In this document: piece by piece, positions 24,890 to 34,181 of the stretch
Layout: each line of letters starts with the position of its first letter
How positions within the stretch are numbered: position 1 is the first letter of the stretch
Origin: Williamsia soli
GTDB taxonomy: Bacteria > Actinomycetota > Actinomycetes > Mycobacteriales > Mycobacteriaceae
Reading direction: 5' to 3'
NCBI RefSeq assembly: GCF_017377795.1
Contig: NZ_JAFRDR010000008.1
Location: 124,001 to 188,000 of the forward strand
DNA: 64,000 nucleotides
Notes under the pieces: model-generated
Databases searched by the model: none
What the model saw: the letters and a program-made list of their open reading frames with translations, nothing else
Told to the model about the DNA's origin: nothing
Made by a program: the position numbers and the translations under genes

Positions 24890-26644
24890 ATGCAGGAACA
24901 TCGTTACGACGTGGTGATCATCGGCGCAGGCGGCGCCGGGATGCGAGCGGCCATCGAAGCAGGCCCCCGGACCCGTACCGCGGTGCTGACCAAGCTCTAC
25001 CCCACGCGTAGCCACACCGGTGCTGCGCAGGGCGGTATGTGCGCCGCACTTGCGAACGTCGAAGAAGACAACTGGGAATGGCACACCTTCGACACGGTCA
25101 AGGGTGGCGACTACCTCGCCGACCAGGACGCCGTGGAGATCATGGCGAAAGAGGCCATCGACGCCGTACTCGACCTCGAGAAGATGGGGCTGCCGTTCAA
25201 CCGCACCCCCGAGGGCAAGATCGACCAGCGTCGCTTCGGTGGTCACACCCGTGACCACGGCAAGAGCCCGGTCCGTCGCGCCTGCTACGCGGCAGACCGT
25301 ACCGGCCACATGATCCTGCAGACGCTCTACCAGAACTGCGTCAAGCACGACGTCGAGTTCTTCAACGAGTTCTACGCGCTCGACATCTGCCTCACGGAGA
25401 ACTCCGAAGGCGAGAAGGTTGCCACCGGTGTGGTGGCCTACGAGCTGGCCACTGGTGAGATCCACGTCTTCCACGCCAAGTCGATCGTCTTCGCGACCGG
25501 CGGCTCGGGACGTATGTACAAGACGACTTCCAACGCCCACACGCTCACCGGTGACGGCATGGGAATCGTCTTCCGCAAGGGACTCCCCCTCGAGGACATG
25601 GAGTTCCACCAGTTCCACCCGACGGGCCTTGCCGGCCTCGGCATCCTGATCTCCGAAGCAGTGCGTGGTGAGGGCGGAATCCTCCGCAACGTGGACGGCG
25701 AACGGTTCATGGAGCGATACGCCCCGACCATCAAGGACCTTGCTCCTCGTGACATCGTCGCGCGGTCCATGGTCCTCGAGGTGCTCGAGGGGCGCGGCGC
25801 AGGTCCGAACAAGGATTACGTCTACATCGACGTGACGCACCTCGGCGAAGAAGTTCTCAACGAGAAGCTCCCCGACATCACCGAGTTCGCCCGCACCTAC
25901 CTCGGCGTCGACCCGGTGACCGAATACGTGCCGGTGTTCCCGACGTGCCACTACGTCATGGGCGGCATCCCCACCAAGATCAATGGTGAGGTCTTGGCCA
26001 ACAACGACGAGGTCGTCCACGGCCTGTACGCCGCGGGCGAGTGCGCGTGCGTCTCGGTGCACGGCGCCAACCGACTCGGCACCAACTCGCTCCTCGACAT
26101 CAACGTGTTCGGTCGTCGGGCAGGTATCGCCGCCGCCGAGTACGCGTTGGCAAACGAGTTCACCGAGCTCCCCGAGGCGCCGACCAAGATGGTCGACGAA
26201 TGGCTCGAGCTGGTCCTGTCCGAGCACGGACACGAGCGGGTCGCGGACATCCGCACCGAGCTGCAGGCCTCGATGGACGCGAACGCTTCGGTGTTCCGTA
26301 CCGAGGAGACACTGAAGCAGGCCCTGACCGACATCCACGGATTCAAGGAGCGGTACAGCTCCATCCGCGTCCACGACAAGGGCAAGCGCTTCAACAGCGA
26401 CCTCCTCGAGGCCATCGAACTGGGTTTCTTGCTCGAGATGGCCGAGGTCACCGTGGTCGGCGCGCTCAACCGCAAAGAATCCCGCGGCGGGCACGCACGC
26501 GAGGACTACCCGGACCGCGACGACACCAATTACATGCGGCACACGATGGCCTACAAGAAGGGCGACGCCCTTCTGTCGGACATCGAATTGGACTACAAGC
26601 CCGTGGTCCAGACCCGCTACGAGCCGATGGAGCGGAAGTACTGA
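24890..26644 (+). CDS. sdhA: Succinate dehydrogenase flavoprotein subunit
   Basis: A 584-residue catalytic subunit oxidising succinate to fumarate. It has the dinucleotide motif GAGGAG near residue 11 and RSHTGAAQGG near residue 40, whose His would hold FAD covalently. HQFHPTG, GGIPT and the C-terminal HAREDYPDRDD are family landmarks, so the active-site His and Arg regions are intact. Length is normal. Its stop overlaps the sdhB ATG. Confidence 0.97.
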   Translation: MQEHRYDVVIIGAGGAGMRAAIEAGPRTRTAVLTKLYPTRSHTGAAQGGMCAALANVEEDNWEWHTFDTVKGGDYLADQDAVEIMAKEAIDAVLDLEKMGLPFNRTPEGKIDQRRFGGHTRDHGKSPVRRACYAADRTGHMILQTLYQNCVKHDVEFFNEFYALDICLTENSEGEKVATGVVAYELATGEIHVFHAKSIVFATGGSGRMYKTTSNAHTLTGDGMGIVFRKGLPLEDMEFHQFHPTGLAGLGILISEAVRGEGGILRNVDGERFMERYAPTIKDLAPRDIVARSMVLEVLEGRGAGPNKDYVYIDVTHLGEEVLNEKLPDITEFARTYLGVDPVTEYVPVFPTCHYVMGGIPTKINGEVLANNDEVVHGLYAAGECACVSVHGANRLGTNSLLDINVFGRRAGIAAAEYALANEFTELPEAPTKMVDEWLELVLSEHGHERVADIRTELQASMDANASVFRTEETLKQALTDIHGFKERYSSIRVHDKGKRFNSDLLEAIELGFLLEMAEVTVVGALNRKESRGGHAREDYPDRDDTNYMRHTMAYKKGDALLSDIELDYKPVVQTRYEPMERKY

Positions 26645-27432
26645 TGACTGCCACCACCGATATCGCCGACGCACGCCACGACGATCCGCCGTTGCCCCCG
26701 GTTCCCGACGAGGCGACCATGGTCACGCTCAAGATCAGCCGGTTCAACCCGGAAGATCCTGACGCACAGGGTTTCGAGAGCTTCCGCGTGCCGGCGCTGC
26801 AGACCGACCGGCTGCTGAACCTGCTCCATTACGTCAAGGGCTACCTGGACGGCACCCTGACCTTCCGTCGGTCCTGCGCACACGGGGTCTGCGGTTCCGA
26901 TGCCATGCGGATCAACGGCGTCAACCGGCTCGCCTGCAAGCTGCTCATGAAAGACATGCTGCCCAAGGACAAGTCGAAAGAGATCACCATCACCATCGAA
27001 CCCATCAAGGGTCTTCCGGTGGAGAAGGATCTCGTGGTGAACATGGAACCGTTCTTCGACGCGTACCGCGCCGTCAAGCCGTTCCTCATGACCAGCGGCA
27101 ACGAGCCGACCCGTGAGCGGATCCAGAGCCAGACGGACCGTGCACGTTTCGACGACACCACCAAGTGCATTCTCTGCGCATGCTGCACCACGAGCTGCCC
27201 GGTGTACTGGAACGAAGGAAGCTACTTCGGTCCGGCCGCCATCGTCAACGCTCATCGCTTCATCTTCGACAGCCGTGACGAAGGTGCCGCTGAGCGACTG
27301 GACATCCTCAACGAGGTCGACGGTGTGTGGCGCTGCCGCACCACGTTCAACTGCACCGACGCCTGCCCCCGCGGCATCCAGGTCACGCAGGCAATCCAGG
27401 AAGTCAAGCGCGCATTGATGTTTGCTCGCTGA
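26644..27432 (+). CDS. sdhB: Succinate dehydrogenase iron-sulfur subunit
   Basis: A 262-residue subunit carrying electrons from SdhA to the membrane quinone. The [2Fe-2S] Cys are in RRSCAHGVCGSD and the Cys further on (RLACK). The 8-Fe ferredoxin-type domain has CILCACCTTSCP and C..CTDACPRG. The 26-residue N-terminal extension before the ferredoxin domain is common in actinobacteria. ATG 26644 overlaps the sdhA stop. A hairpin follows the gene. Confidence 0.96.
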   Translation: MTATTDIADARHDDPPLPPVPDEATMVTLKISRFNPEDPDAQGFESFRVPALQTDRLLNLLHYVKGYLDGTLTFRRSCAHGVCGSDAMRINGVNRLACKLLMKDMLPKDKSKEITITIEPIKGLPVEKDLVVNMEPFFDAYRAVKPFLMTSGNEPTRERIQSQTDRARFDDTTKCILCACCTTSCPVYWNEGSYFGPAAIVNAHRFIFDSRDEGAAERLDILNEVDGVWRCRTTFNCTDACPRGIQVTQAIQEVKRALMFAR

Positions 27433-27448
27433 GCACTCTCTCGCCTCA

Positions 27449-27488
27449 AGCACATGGCCGTCGCCCCACCGGTGGCGGCCATGGTGCT
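27449..27488 (+). terminator. Hairpin after sdhB
   Basis: AGCACATGGCCG and CGGCCATGGTGCT pair with a single-base bulge around a short GC-rich loop, beginning 17 bases past the sdhB stop. No strong T-run follows. It most likely ends the sdhCDAB transcript. Confidence 0.55.
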
Positions 27489-27539
27489 GTTCGGATGCGC
27501 TAAGCCACCGCAGGACCGATCCGCGCTAGCCTCTGGCAC

Positions 27540-28364
27540 ATGGGAATCGGCAGACTCAGCGCGCTGTTCGGACTGGTGCTCGCGGCCGTTCTGACAGGAT
27601 GCAGCTCGAGTTCGCCGGGCGCACCGACCGCCGAACCTGCCCCACTTCCGCCCGATCAGATCGTCTTCACGGTGAGCTCTGGACCCGGCTACAGCCCCAC
27701 GATCATGTTCCCTCTCCAGTCCCCGGCGATCGCGATCTATGGCGACGGACGCATCCTGCAGATGGGTCCGCGAGAGAACTACGACTTGCCCGGCGACTAC
27801 TCCGTGACCACCGTCGACCCCGCCGCGGTGGCCCGATTCGTCGGCGACGCCGAGGCAGGCGGACTCATCTCGGAGTCGACCGACGCCGGTCATCCGCAGA
27901 TCACCGATCACGGCAACACGACGTTCACCCTGCACGGAGAAGGCGAACAGTCGACGCTGAGCGTCTACGCCTACAGCTCCGACTTCGACGGAGGGCTCAC
28001 CGACGACCAGAAGATGGTGCGCGCGCGCCTGCGCGATCTGGTCGACGGCGCGCGCAGCCTCGCCGACGGTCATCCATCGACGGACTTCATCCCGGAACAG
28101 GTCGGGGTCTTCGAGCTCGACACCGGCGGCGACCCACCCGCCACAACACGCTGGCCCGGACCCGCCCCTGCCGGGTTCCTCACCGGGAGATCGAAGATCT
28201 ACGGCGTCGAGCGCTGCGGAGTCCTACGCGGACCCGACGCCGCGCAGGTGTACTGGGCGGCACTGACCAATCGCGGGGCCGATTGGCTCATCGACGGCGC
28301 CACGAGAATCCTCGTCGTCAATCCGCTGCCGGTGGGGACGGTGTCGTGCGACGCGGCGGCCTAG
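27540..28364 (+). CDS. Putative lipoprotein of unknown function
   Basis: A 274-residue exported protein. The signal peptide ends in a lipobox (VLTGC, Cys at about 21), so it should be lipid-anchored outside the membrane. The mature part is beta-rich, with IAIYGDGRILQMGPRE near the start and two later Cys (ERCGVL and VSCDAAA) that may form a disulfide. No enzyme motif was recognised. TAGCCT (27527-27532) sits 7 bases before the ATG, suggesting a leaderless message. It converges with the CitE-like gene 3 bases away. Confidence 0.75.
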   Translation: MGIGRLSALFGLVLAAVLTGCSSSSPGAPTAEPAPLPPDQIVFTVSSGPGYSPTIMFPLQSPAIAIYGDGRILQMGPRENYDLPGDYSVTTVDPAAVARFVGDAEAGGLISESTDAGHPQITDHGNTTFTLHGEGEQSTLSVYAYSSDFDGGLTDDQKMVRARLRDLVDGARSLADGHPSTDFIPEQVGVFELDTGGDPPATTRWPGPAPAGFLTGRSKIYGVERCGVLRGPDAAQVYWAALTNRGADWLIDGATRILVVNPLPVGTVSCDAAA

Positions 28365-28367
28365 CAC

Positions 28368-29288
28368 TCAGTAGTGGTAGGTGTCCGACGGCGCGGGCAT
28401 GTGATCCGGGTCGTCGTACTCCTCGTTGAACTCGATGCCGTAGGCACGGGCGAGGTCGAGAATCTTGGTGCCTCGCGCGATCCTGGGCAGGTCGGACCCG
28501 TTGCGGATCTGTCCCCCGTCCTTCTCGTACTCGGCGAAGAACTCCAGCGCCCACGCGATCTCCTCGTGCGAGGGTGAGAGACCCTCGTTCACCGCCGCGC
28601 ACTGATCCGGGGTGAGGCAGATTTTGCCCGTCATCCCGAACTCGGCGCTCACTGCGGTGGCCTCGCTCAGCTTGAGGGCCGAAGAGCCCACCGTCGGACC
28701 GTCGATCGCGCTGGGCAGGTGTGCCGCCTTGGCGGCGATGGTGAACCGGGAGCGGGCGTAGGCGAGGGTGGCGGGCTGATCGCCGAAGCCGGTATCACGG
28801 CGGAAGTCACCGATACCGAACGCCAGTCGGAAAGTCCCCTTTGCCGACGCGATTTCGCTGATCCGCTCGAGACCGCGTGCCGTCTCGACGAGCGCAACGA
28901 TCGGCACCCCGGGCAGCCGCTTCGCAGTCTCGGTGACGTGATCGACCGATTCGACCATCGCCAGCATCACACCACCGAGCTTGACCTGACTCAGTGCCGT
29001 CAGGTCGTCGGCCCACCACTGCGTTCCGAATCCGTTGACACGCACCCAATCACGATTTCCCGCAGCAATCCAGCGGACGACGTTGTCGCGGGCGACAAGC
29101 TTGTCTTTGGGCGCAACCGCGTCCTCGATGTCGAGGACGACGATATCTGCGCGCGAGTTCGCTGCACCCTGAAATCGGTCGTACTGCAGTCCGTTGACGA
29201 GTAGCCAACTCCGCGCGAGCACCGGGTCGATTCGAGATCCGATGTCGTCCGGGTCGAGTGCGCTGACTGAATTCTGCGAAGGATTCAC
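28368..29288 (-). CDS. HpcH/HpaI-type CoA-ester lyase (CitE-like)
   Basis: A 306-residue TIM-barrel lyase of the citrate lyase beta/malyl-CoA lyase group. Family landmarks are LDIEDAVAP (metal and CoA site), VRVNG, VALVETARGL with the metal-binding Glu, and FGIGDFRRD. Free-standing CitE-like proteins in actinobacteria lack citrate lyase partners and act on small acyl-CoA or similar substrates; the substrate here is unknown. GTG 29288 (VNPSQNSVS) is chosen with GAGGA upstream; an earlier start would add 15 residues. Confidence 0.8.
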   Translation of the reverse strand: MNPSQNSVSALDPDDIGSRIDPVLARSWLLVNGLQYDRFQGAANSRADIVVLDIEDAVAPKDKLVARDNVVRWIAAGNRDWVRVNGFGTQWWADDLTALSQVKLGGVMLAMVESVDHVTETAKRLPGVPIVALVETARGLERISEIASAKGTFRLAFGIGDFRRDTGFGDQPATLAYARSRFTIAAKAAHLPSAIDGPTVGSSALKLSEATAVSAEFGMTGKICLTPDQCAAVNEGLSPSHEEIAWALEFFAEYEKDGGQIRNGSDLPRIARGTKILDLARAYGIEFNEEYDDPDHMPAPSDTYHY

Positions 29289-29386
29289 AACAGAGCATGA
29301 TCCTCTATCGGCGATCGCCGGGGCAAAGTGCACCGTTAAACGGACCGGAGTACTGTTTAGGGCGACTCGTTAGGAGAACACATCAG

Positions 29387-29926
29387 ATGACAAATACCCG
29401 TAGCCGCTCCACCCTCGACGTCGGACTTCTCGCACTTCGCGTGGGCGTCGGCGGCACCCTGTTCGCTCACGGCACCCAGAAACTGTTCGGCTGGTTCGGA
29501 GGCCACGGCCTCGATGCCACCGCAGGAGCCTTCGACGGAATGGGCTTCAAGCCCGCCAAACCGTCCGCAGCACTGGCCGGCATCAGCGAGGCCGGCGGAG
29601 CCCTTCTGGTCGCAGGCGCCGGAACACCGTTCGCTGCCGCCGGCGCGGTCGGCGCCATGGTGGGTGCCGCTTCGGTGCACAAACCAGCAGGGTTCTTCGC
29701 CACCTCTGGCGGCTACGAATACCCCGCGATACTCGGACTCGCATCAGCCGCCCTGGCCCTGACCGGCCCGGGTAAATACTCCGTGGACGCGGCCCTCGGT
29801 CATCGCTTCACCGGCAGCAAGGTGGCCGTGGGTGCGCTTGCCGCGGCAGGCGCAGGCGCCGGCTTCGTCGTCGCGCGTCGGCAGAAAGCCGTTGCCGCGG
29901 CAGCAGCTGCCGCACCTGCCGAGTAG
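29387..29926 (+). CDS. DoxX family membrane protein
   Basis: A 179-residue membrane protein with the DoxX signature FAHGTQKLFGWFGGHG and four hydrophobic segments, plus a final Ala-rich helix and short basic tail. In mycobacteria DoxX proteins have been linked to thiol-oxidative stress handling with superoxide dismutase, but partners are absent here. AGGAGA precedes ATG 29387. A strong terminator follows. Confidence 0.8.
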   Translation: MTNTRSRSTLDVGLLALRVGVGGTLFAHGTQKLFGWFGGHGLDATAGAFDGMGFKPAKPSAALAGISEAGGALLVAGAGTPFAAAGAVGAMVGAASVHKPAGFFATSGGYEYPAILGLASAALALTGPGKYSVDAALGHRFTGSKVAVGALAAAGAGAGFVVARRQKAVAAAAAAAPAE

Positions 29927-29946
29927 GCGCTCGCCCACTTCTTCGC

Positions 29947-29999
29947 ATCCGCTCCGCTTCCGTGGTTCATCCCGTCAGGGTCTCGGAAGCGGAGCGGAT
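29947..29999 (+). terminator. Perfect 16-bp hairpin after the DoxX gene
   Basis: ATCCGCTCCGCTTCCG and its exact complement flank a 21-base loop, 20 bases past the DoxX stop. No T-tract follows, but the long perfect stem makes terminator function likely. Confidence 0.6.
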
Positions 30000-30271
30000 T
30001 GTCATATGCGGACCTGTTGGGCGTCACGTCGAGGTCAGTCCGAGAATCAACTGGCAAGGGCGACCCTCAGGTGGGACCGTATTAGTTGCGCGGCCTCACA
30101 AGACGGTGGCGCGGAGGCCAGCCGCCCGCCAATCACGGCGTTCACCGGCGTGCTCACGACTGATTTAGTCGCCGTGTTACTGAAATGGAAACAAATCCGT
30201 CGTTATCGAGCGCCTACACTGCTGAAAACGTACGGTGAGCTAGTTGATCCCCTCACCGTCCGGAGACACCC
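30000..30271. other. Upstream region of the APC permease gene
   Basis: No convincing gene is present. The last 100 bases before the permease are markedly less GC-rich and probably hold its promoter, but no certain -35/-10 pair could be assigned. GGAG at about 8 bases before ATG 30272 is the ribosome site. Confidence 0.4.
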
Positions 30272-31780
30272 ATGGCCATTTCGGATCCGCCAGTTTTTGA
30301 AGTTCCCGACAAAGGCCTGCGCTCAGGCTCCCTAGGACTCGTCGGCAACGTCGTCATCGGCCTTTCGGCCGTCGCACCTGCCTACAGCCTCGCCGCGACC
30401 CTGGGTTTCGTGGTCGCCGCCGTGCACGAAAAAGCCCCGGCCATGTTCATCCTCGCGTTCATCCCGATGCTTCTCATCGCGTTCGCCTATCGCGAACTGG
30501 GCGAGGACACCCCTGACTGCGGCACCACTTTCACCTGGGGAACCAAGGCATTCGGACCATGGATCGGCTGGATCGGCGGCTGGGGACTCGCCGTATCCGC
30601 GATCATCGTGCTCGCAAATGTCGCCGAGATCGCCGGCGTCTACCTCCTGCGTTTCCTGGGCCTGGACTCCTGGGCCGAGAACATCTGGATCAAGGTGGGC
30701 CTCGGGTGCATTCTGATCGTGATGATGACGTGGGTCAGCATCCGCGGCATCCTCATCAGCGAACGAATGCAGAACGTCCTGATCGTCGTCCAGTTCGGCG
30801 TTCTGATCGTCGCCAGCGTGATCGCCCTGTTCAAAGTCGGATTCGACAAGGCCGGCCCGCAGGCCATCAACCCCAGCCTCAGCTGGATCTGGCCGAGCGG
30901 CCTGACCGCTTCCTCGATCGCCGAGGCGGTGATCCTGTGCATCTTCATCTACTGGGGCTGGGACGCATGTCTCGCCGTCGGCGAAGAGACCAAGGACTCC
31001 GCCAAGACACCCGGTCGCGCCGCGGTCATCACCACAATCATCCTCGTGTGCACCTACGTACTCGTCGCCTACGCGATCCAGTCGTTCGCCGGCTTCGGTG
31101 AAGAGGGAATCGGATTGAACAATCCCGACAACGCCGACGACGTCCTGACAATCCTCGGCGATCCCGTGGCCGGTTCGATCATGGCTTCCCTGCTCCTGCT
31201 GACCGTCTCCGTTTCGGCGCTGTCGTCGACACAATCGACGATCCTGCCGACTGCCCGCGGAACGCTGTCCATGGCGGTCTACGGAGCCATCCCGAAGCGG
31301 TTTTCCAAGGTTCATCCGCGATACATGACCCCCGCCTTCGGCACCGCGGTCATGGGCGCCTCGGCACTGATGTTCTATCTCGTGCTGTCCCTGGTCAGCG
31401 AAGACACCCTCGGTGACTCCATCTCCTCTCTCGGCTTGGCAGTCGCCTTCTACTACGGCATCACCGCCTACGCCTGCGTCTGGTACTTCCGTCGAACGCT
31501 CTTCACCTCGGCCCGAAACCTGTTCTTCCGCGGGGTCTTCCCGCTGATCGGCGCACTGGCGATGACATGGGCGTTCTTCCAGAGCGCCATCGACATGTAC
31601 GCGACCGACTACGGCTCCACCTCGATCGCCGGCGTCGGCGGCGTGTTCATCATGGGCGTCGGCATGCTCGTCCTCGGCATCCCCCTGATGCTGCTGTGCT
31701 TCGCCTTCGGTCCCAAGGACTTCTGGAAGGGCAAGACCCTCAACGCCAACACCGAGGTCAAGGTGCCCGATGTCTACTGA
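30272..31780 (+). CDS. APC-superfamily amino acid/amine permease
   Basis: A 502-residue importer with about 12 membrane helices. The first helix, GLVGNVVIGLSAVAPAYSLAATLG, has the APC-fold substrate and sodium/proton site pattern. YRELGEDTPDCGTTFTWGTKAFGP is a typical loop 2-helix 3 segment. Substrate cannot be read directly. Nearby oxidase, aldehyde dehydrogenase and aminotransferase genes suggest an amine such as putrescine or an amino acid such as GABA. It is followed 54 bases later by a universal stress protein. Confidence 0.88.
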   Translation: MAISDPPVFEVPDKGLRSGSLGLVGNVVIGLSAVAPAYSLAATLGFVVAAVHEKAPAMFILAFIPMLLIAFAYRELGEDTPDCGTTFTWGTKAFGPWIGWIGGWGLAVSAIIVLANVAEIAGVYLLRFLGLDSWAENIWIKVGLGCILIVMMTWVSIRGILISERMQNVLIVVQFGVLIVASVIALFKVGFDKAGPQAINPSLSWIWPSGLTASSIAEAVILCIFIYWGWDACLAVGEETKDSAKTPGRAAVITTIILVCTYVLVAYAIQSFAGFGEEGIGLNNPDNADDVLTILGDPVAGSIMASLLLLTVSVSALSSTQSTILPTARGTLSMAVYGAIPKRFSKVHPRYMTPAFGTAVMGASALMFYLVLSLVSEDTLGDSISSLGLAVAFYYGITAYACVWYFRRTLFTSARNLFFRGVFPLIGALAMTWAFFQSAIDMYATDYGSTSIAGVGGVFIMGVGMLVLGIPLMLLCFAFGPKDFWKGKTLNANTEVKVPDVY

Positions 31781-31834
31781 TTTCGCCCCGAGACCGCTCA
31801 CCACCAGGGCTTCGACGAAAGCGAGCACCAACTC

Positions 31835-32701
31835 ATGAGGCTGACCGTGGGATATCTCTACACCGACACCGGCGACGACGGGGTGAACCTGGCCATCGCG
31901 ATCGCGAAGGCGACGGGGGCCGCCATCGACCTGGTGTGTGTCGTCCGCGCCACGGAACCCGACGGCTCCCCGGGCCGGGCCGGCTACGAGGCGGCTCTGG
32001 TGAACAAGGCCGAACAATGGCTCGACGAGGTCGCCGCCGACATCCCTGATGGCATCGAGGTCGCTCTGCACACCCCGGTCGCGGAATCGTTCCCCCAGTG
32101 CCTGATCGATTTCGCCGTCTCGAGCAAGGCGGCCATGATCGTGGTGGGCGGCACCAGCGATGGGATCCTCGGTAAACACACCCTGGGCACCATCTCCTCT
32201 GCGCTCACCCATGCTTCTCCGGTACCGGTCGCACTGGCGCCACGTGGCTACAGTCGCGTCGACATCCCGGCGATCAGCACATTGACGGTTGCGGTGCCCA
32301 CCACCGAGTCGAAGGACAGTCCCCTGCCGTTCGCGCTGACGCTCGCGAGAGAGGGTGGCCTGAACCTGAGACTGCTGTCGCTGGTCTCGCACGACGAGAT
32401 CGCCACCGACGATGACGAATCGCTCGAGGTCCGTGCTCGTCACGTCGCTGCTGCGGAGGCAAACCTCAAAGTCGCCGAACAGACCTGTGGTGGACCCGCG
32501 GGCATCGAATCGCTGGTCGCCGACGGCGACACCCTCGAGGCTGCTCTCGACGAACTGCACTGGGGTCCGGGCGACGTGGTGGTCATCGGTTCGGGACGAC
32601 TCGCTCCCCCACGCCGCGCCTTCCTCGGTTCGACCTCGGCACGCATCCTCAAGAACACCGACGCACCGATCATCGTCGTCCCCAAGGACTTCACACCCTG
32701 A
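31835..32701 (+). CDS. Universal stress protein, tandem UspA domains
   Basis: A 288-residue cytosolic protein made of two UspA-like domains (about 1-140 and 150-288). Domain 1 holds the ATP-binding type motif GGTSDGILGKHTLGTISSALTH; domain 2 has GSGRLAPPRRAFLGSTSARIL. It follows the permease on the same strand, as often seen for APC transporter-UspA pairs in actinobacteria, where the Usp may sense energy state. Converges with the FAD oxidoreductase. Confidence 0.82.
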   Translation: MRLTVGYLYTDTGDDGVNLAIAIAKATGAAIDLVCVVRATEPDGSPGRAGYEAALVNKAEQWLDEVAADIPDGIEVALHTPVAESFPQCLIDFAVSSKAAMIVVGGTSDGILGKHTLGTISSALTHASPVPVALAPRGYSRVDIPAISTLTVAVPTTESKDSPLPFALTLAREGGLNLRLLSLVSHDEIATDDDESLEVRARHVAAAEANLKVAEQTCGGPAGIESLVADGDTLEAALDELHWGPGDVVVIGSGRLAPPRRAFLGSTSARILKNTDAPIIVVPKDFTP

Positions 32702-32723
32702 CCCGCGACTGCCGATCTTGGTG

Positions 32724-34181
32724 TCAGGAATCGAAGCCGATGCCCGCGGCGTCCATGGCCTTGAGCCAGACGCCGCGTTTGCCCTTGTTCCGGTCGGCAC
32801 GGGCGAACTGGTGCCGGGTGACGGTGATACCGAACCACCGGAGCGGCTCGGGCGGGAACGGAATCGGCTTGGACTGCACCATCTTGAGCCGGGTGCGTTC
32901 GGTGTCGAGGCCATCGACGAGATCGAGGGCCGTCCGGGCCCCGAAATGCGAGGCGCCGACACCGAGTCCGGTGAACCCCAGGACCGACACCGCCTTGCCG
33001 CCCATGCTCACGTCCCAGAAGTTGTTGAATCGCGAGCACGTGTCGATGATCCCGCCCCATGTGTGCGATGCCTTGATGCCCTCGAGTTGTGGAAACACCT
33101 GCAACAGGTGCTCTGCGAGCAACCCGAACTCACTCGGGCGTTGCGCCCGACGCGGGTCGGTGTCGCCGCCGTAGTGATACACAGCGTCCCATCCGCCGAA
33201 CAGGATGCGGTCGTCGGCCGTGAGGCGGAAGTAGTGGAATCGATTACCTGAATCTGCGAGGCCCTGTCGACCGGACCAGCCGATGGACGCCAACTGCTTC
33301 TCGGTCAGCGGCTCGGTCATCAGCGCGTAGTCCCAGACCGGCACCATCAGGTATCGCAGTTTACGGCGCAAGGGTTTCGACGCCGCTGTCGCGATGACGA
33401 CCTTCGCGGTGTCGACGCTTCCGTATCCGGTTCTCAGGTGTACCCGGTCGCCGACGGACGCGATCGCCGTCACCTCGCTGTGCTCGTGCACGCGCACCCC
33501 GAGCCGCTCCGCCGCCGCGGCAAGGCCCCAGGCGAGTTTCGCCGGGTCGATCATCATCACGTCGGGGTCGTACACGGCGCCGTGGGCCATCGGGCTCGAC
33601 ACATGCTGGGCGACTTCGGCTGCATCCAGGAACCGGAGCGGCTGACCGAAACGCTTGCCCTCTGCGACAGCCTCTTCGAGGTCTGGCACCTGCCACTCGA
33701 AGCTCGCCAGATCGAGTTCTCCGGTCCGCTCGACATCGGCGTCGATTCCGAGTCGGGCGATGGCCGTACGGATCTCCTCGAGCGTGGCCACTCCCATGCG
33801 GAGCAGTTCGGGAAGTTCATCGGCGTAGCGATCGATTCCGTTCGACAGACCGTGAGTCAGACTCGCAGAACAGAACCCGCCGTTCCGGCCGGAGGCGCCT
33901 TCTGCGATGCGATCGCCCTCGAGCAACATCACCGAACGCGCCGGGTCCGCTTCGGCAGCCTGTACCGCGGTCCACAAACCGGTGAAGCCGCCGCCGACGA
34001 CGACGAGGTCGGCACTCGCCTGCCCCGCCAACCGCGGTCGGGGCGCAGGGCGCTCCGGCCGGTCGAGCCAATACGGTGCCGGCGTGGCGCCTGAGACCAT
34101 CGCCGTGCCGCGGGCGGTCGGCGCCTCCGCCCACGCATCGGACCCATCTAACGAGGCAGCGTGAAAATTGTTCGGTGCCAT
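32724..34181 (-). CDS. FAD-dependent amine oxidoreductase (DAO/PuuB-like)
   Basis: A 485-residue flavoprotein of the D-amino-acid-oxidase-like group. VVVGGGFTGLWTA is the FAD Rossmann motif at about residues 59-71, followed by EGASGRNGGF. FTGLGVGASHFGA is the typical C-terminal FAD contact. It resembles gamma-glutamylputrescine oxidase (PuuB) and related amine oxidases that make an aldehyde for the next gene's enzyme. It overlaps the aldehyde dehydrogenase gene by 34 bases. The substrate is inferred from context. Confidence 0.82.
   Translation of the reverse strand: MAPNNFHAASLDGSDAWAEAPTARGTAMVSGATPAPYWLDRPERPAPRPRLAGQASADLVVVGGGFTGLWTAVQAAEADPARSVMLLEGDRIAEGASGRNGGFCSASLTHGLSNGIDRYADELPELLRMGVATLEEIRTAIARLGIDADVERTGELDLASFEWQVPDLEEAVAEGKRFGQPLRFLDAAEVAQHVSSPMAHGAVYDPDVMMIDPAKLAWGLAAAAERLGVRVHEHSEVTAIASVGDRVHLRTGYGSVDTAKVVIATAASKPLRRKLRYLMVPVWDYALMTEPLTEKQLASIGWSGRQGLADSGNRFHYFRLTADDRILFGGWDAVYHYGGDTDPRRAQRPSEFGLLAEHLLQVFPQLEGIKASHTWGGIIDTCSRFNNFWDVSMGGKAVSVLGFTGLGVGASHFGARTALDLVDGLDTERTRLKMVQSKPIPFPPEPLRWFGITVTRHQFARADRNKGKRGVWLKAMDAAGIGFDS

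Noticed and set aside
24848-26674. 608-codon open frame on the minus strand
   Set aside because: It lies opposite sdhA, which is unmistakable. No start-site support and low-complexity translation.
30332-32962. 876-codon open frame on the minus strand
   Set aside because: It is antisense to the APC permease and UspA genes, whose products show clear family motifs. Its translation is Asp/Gly/Arg-biased, as expected for a high-GC shadow frame.
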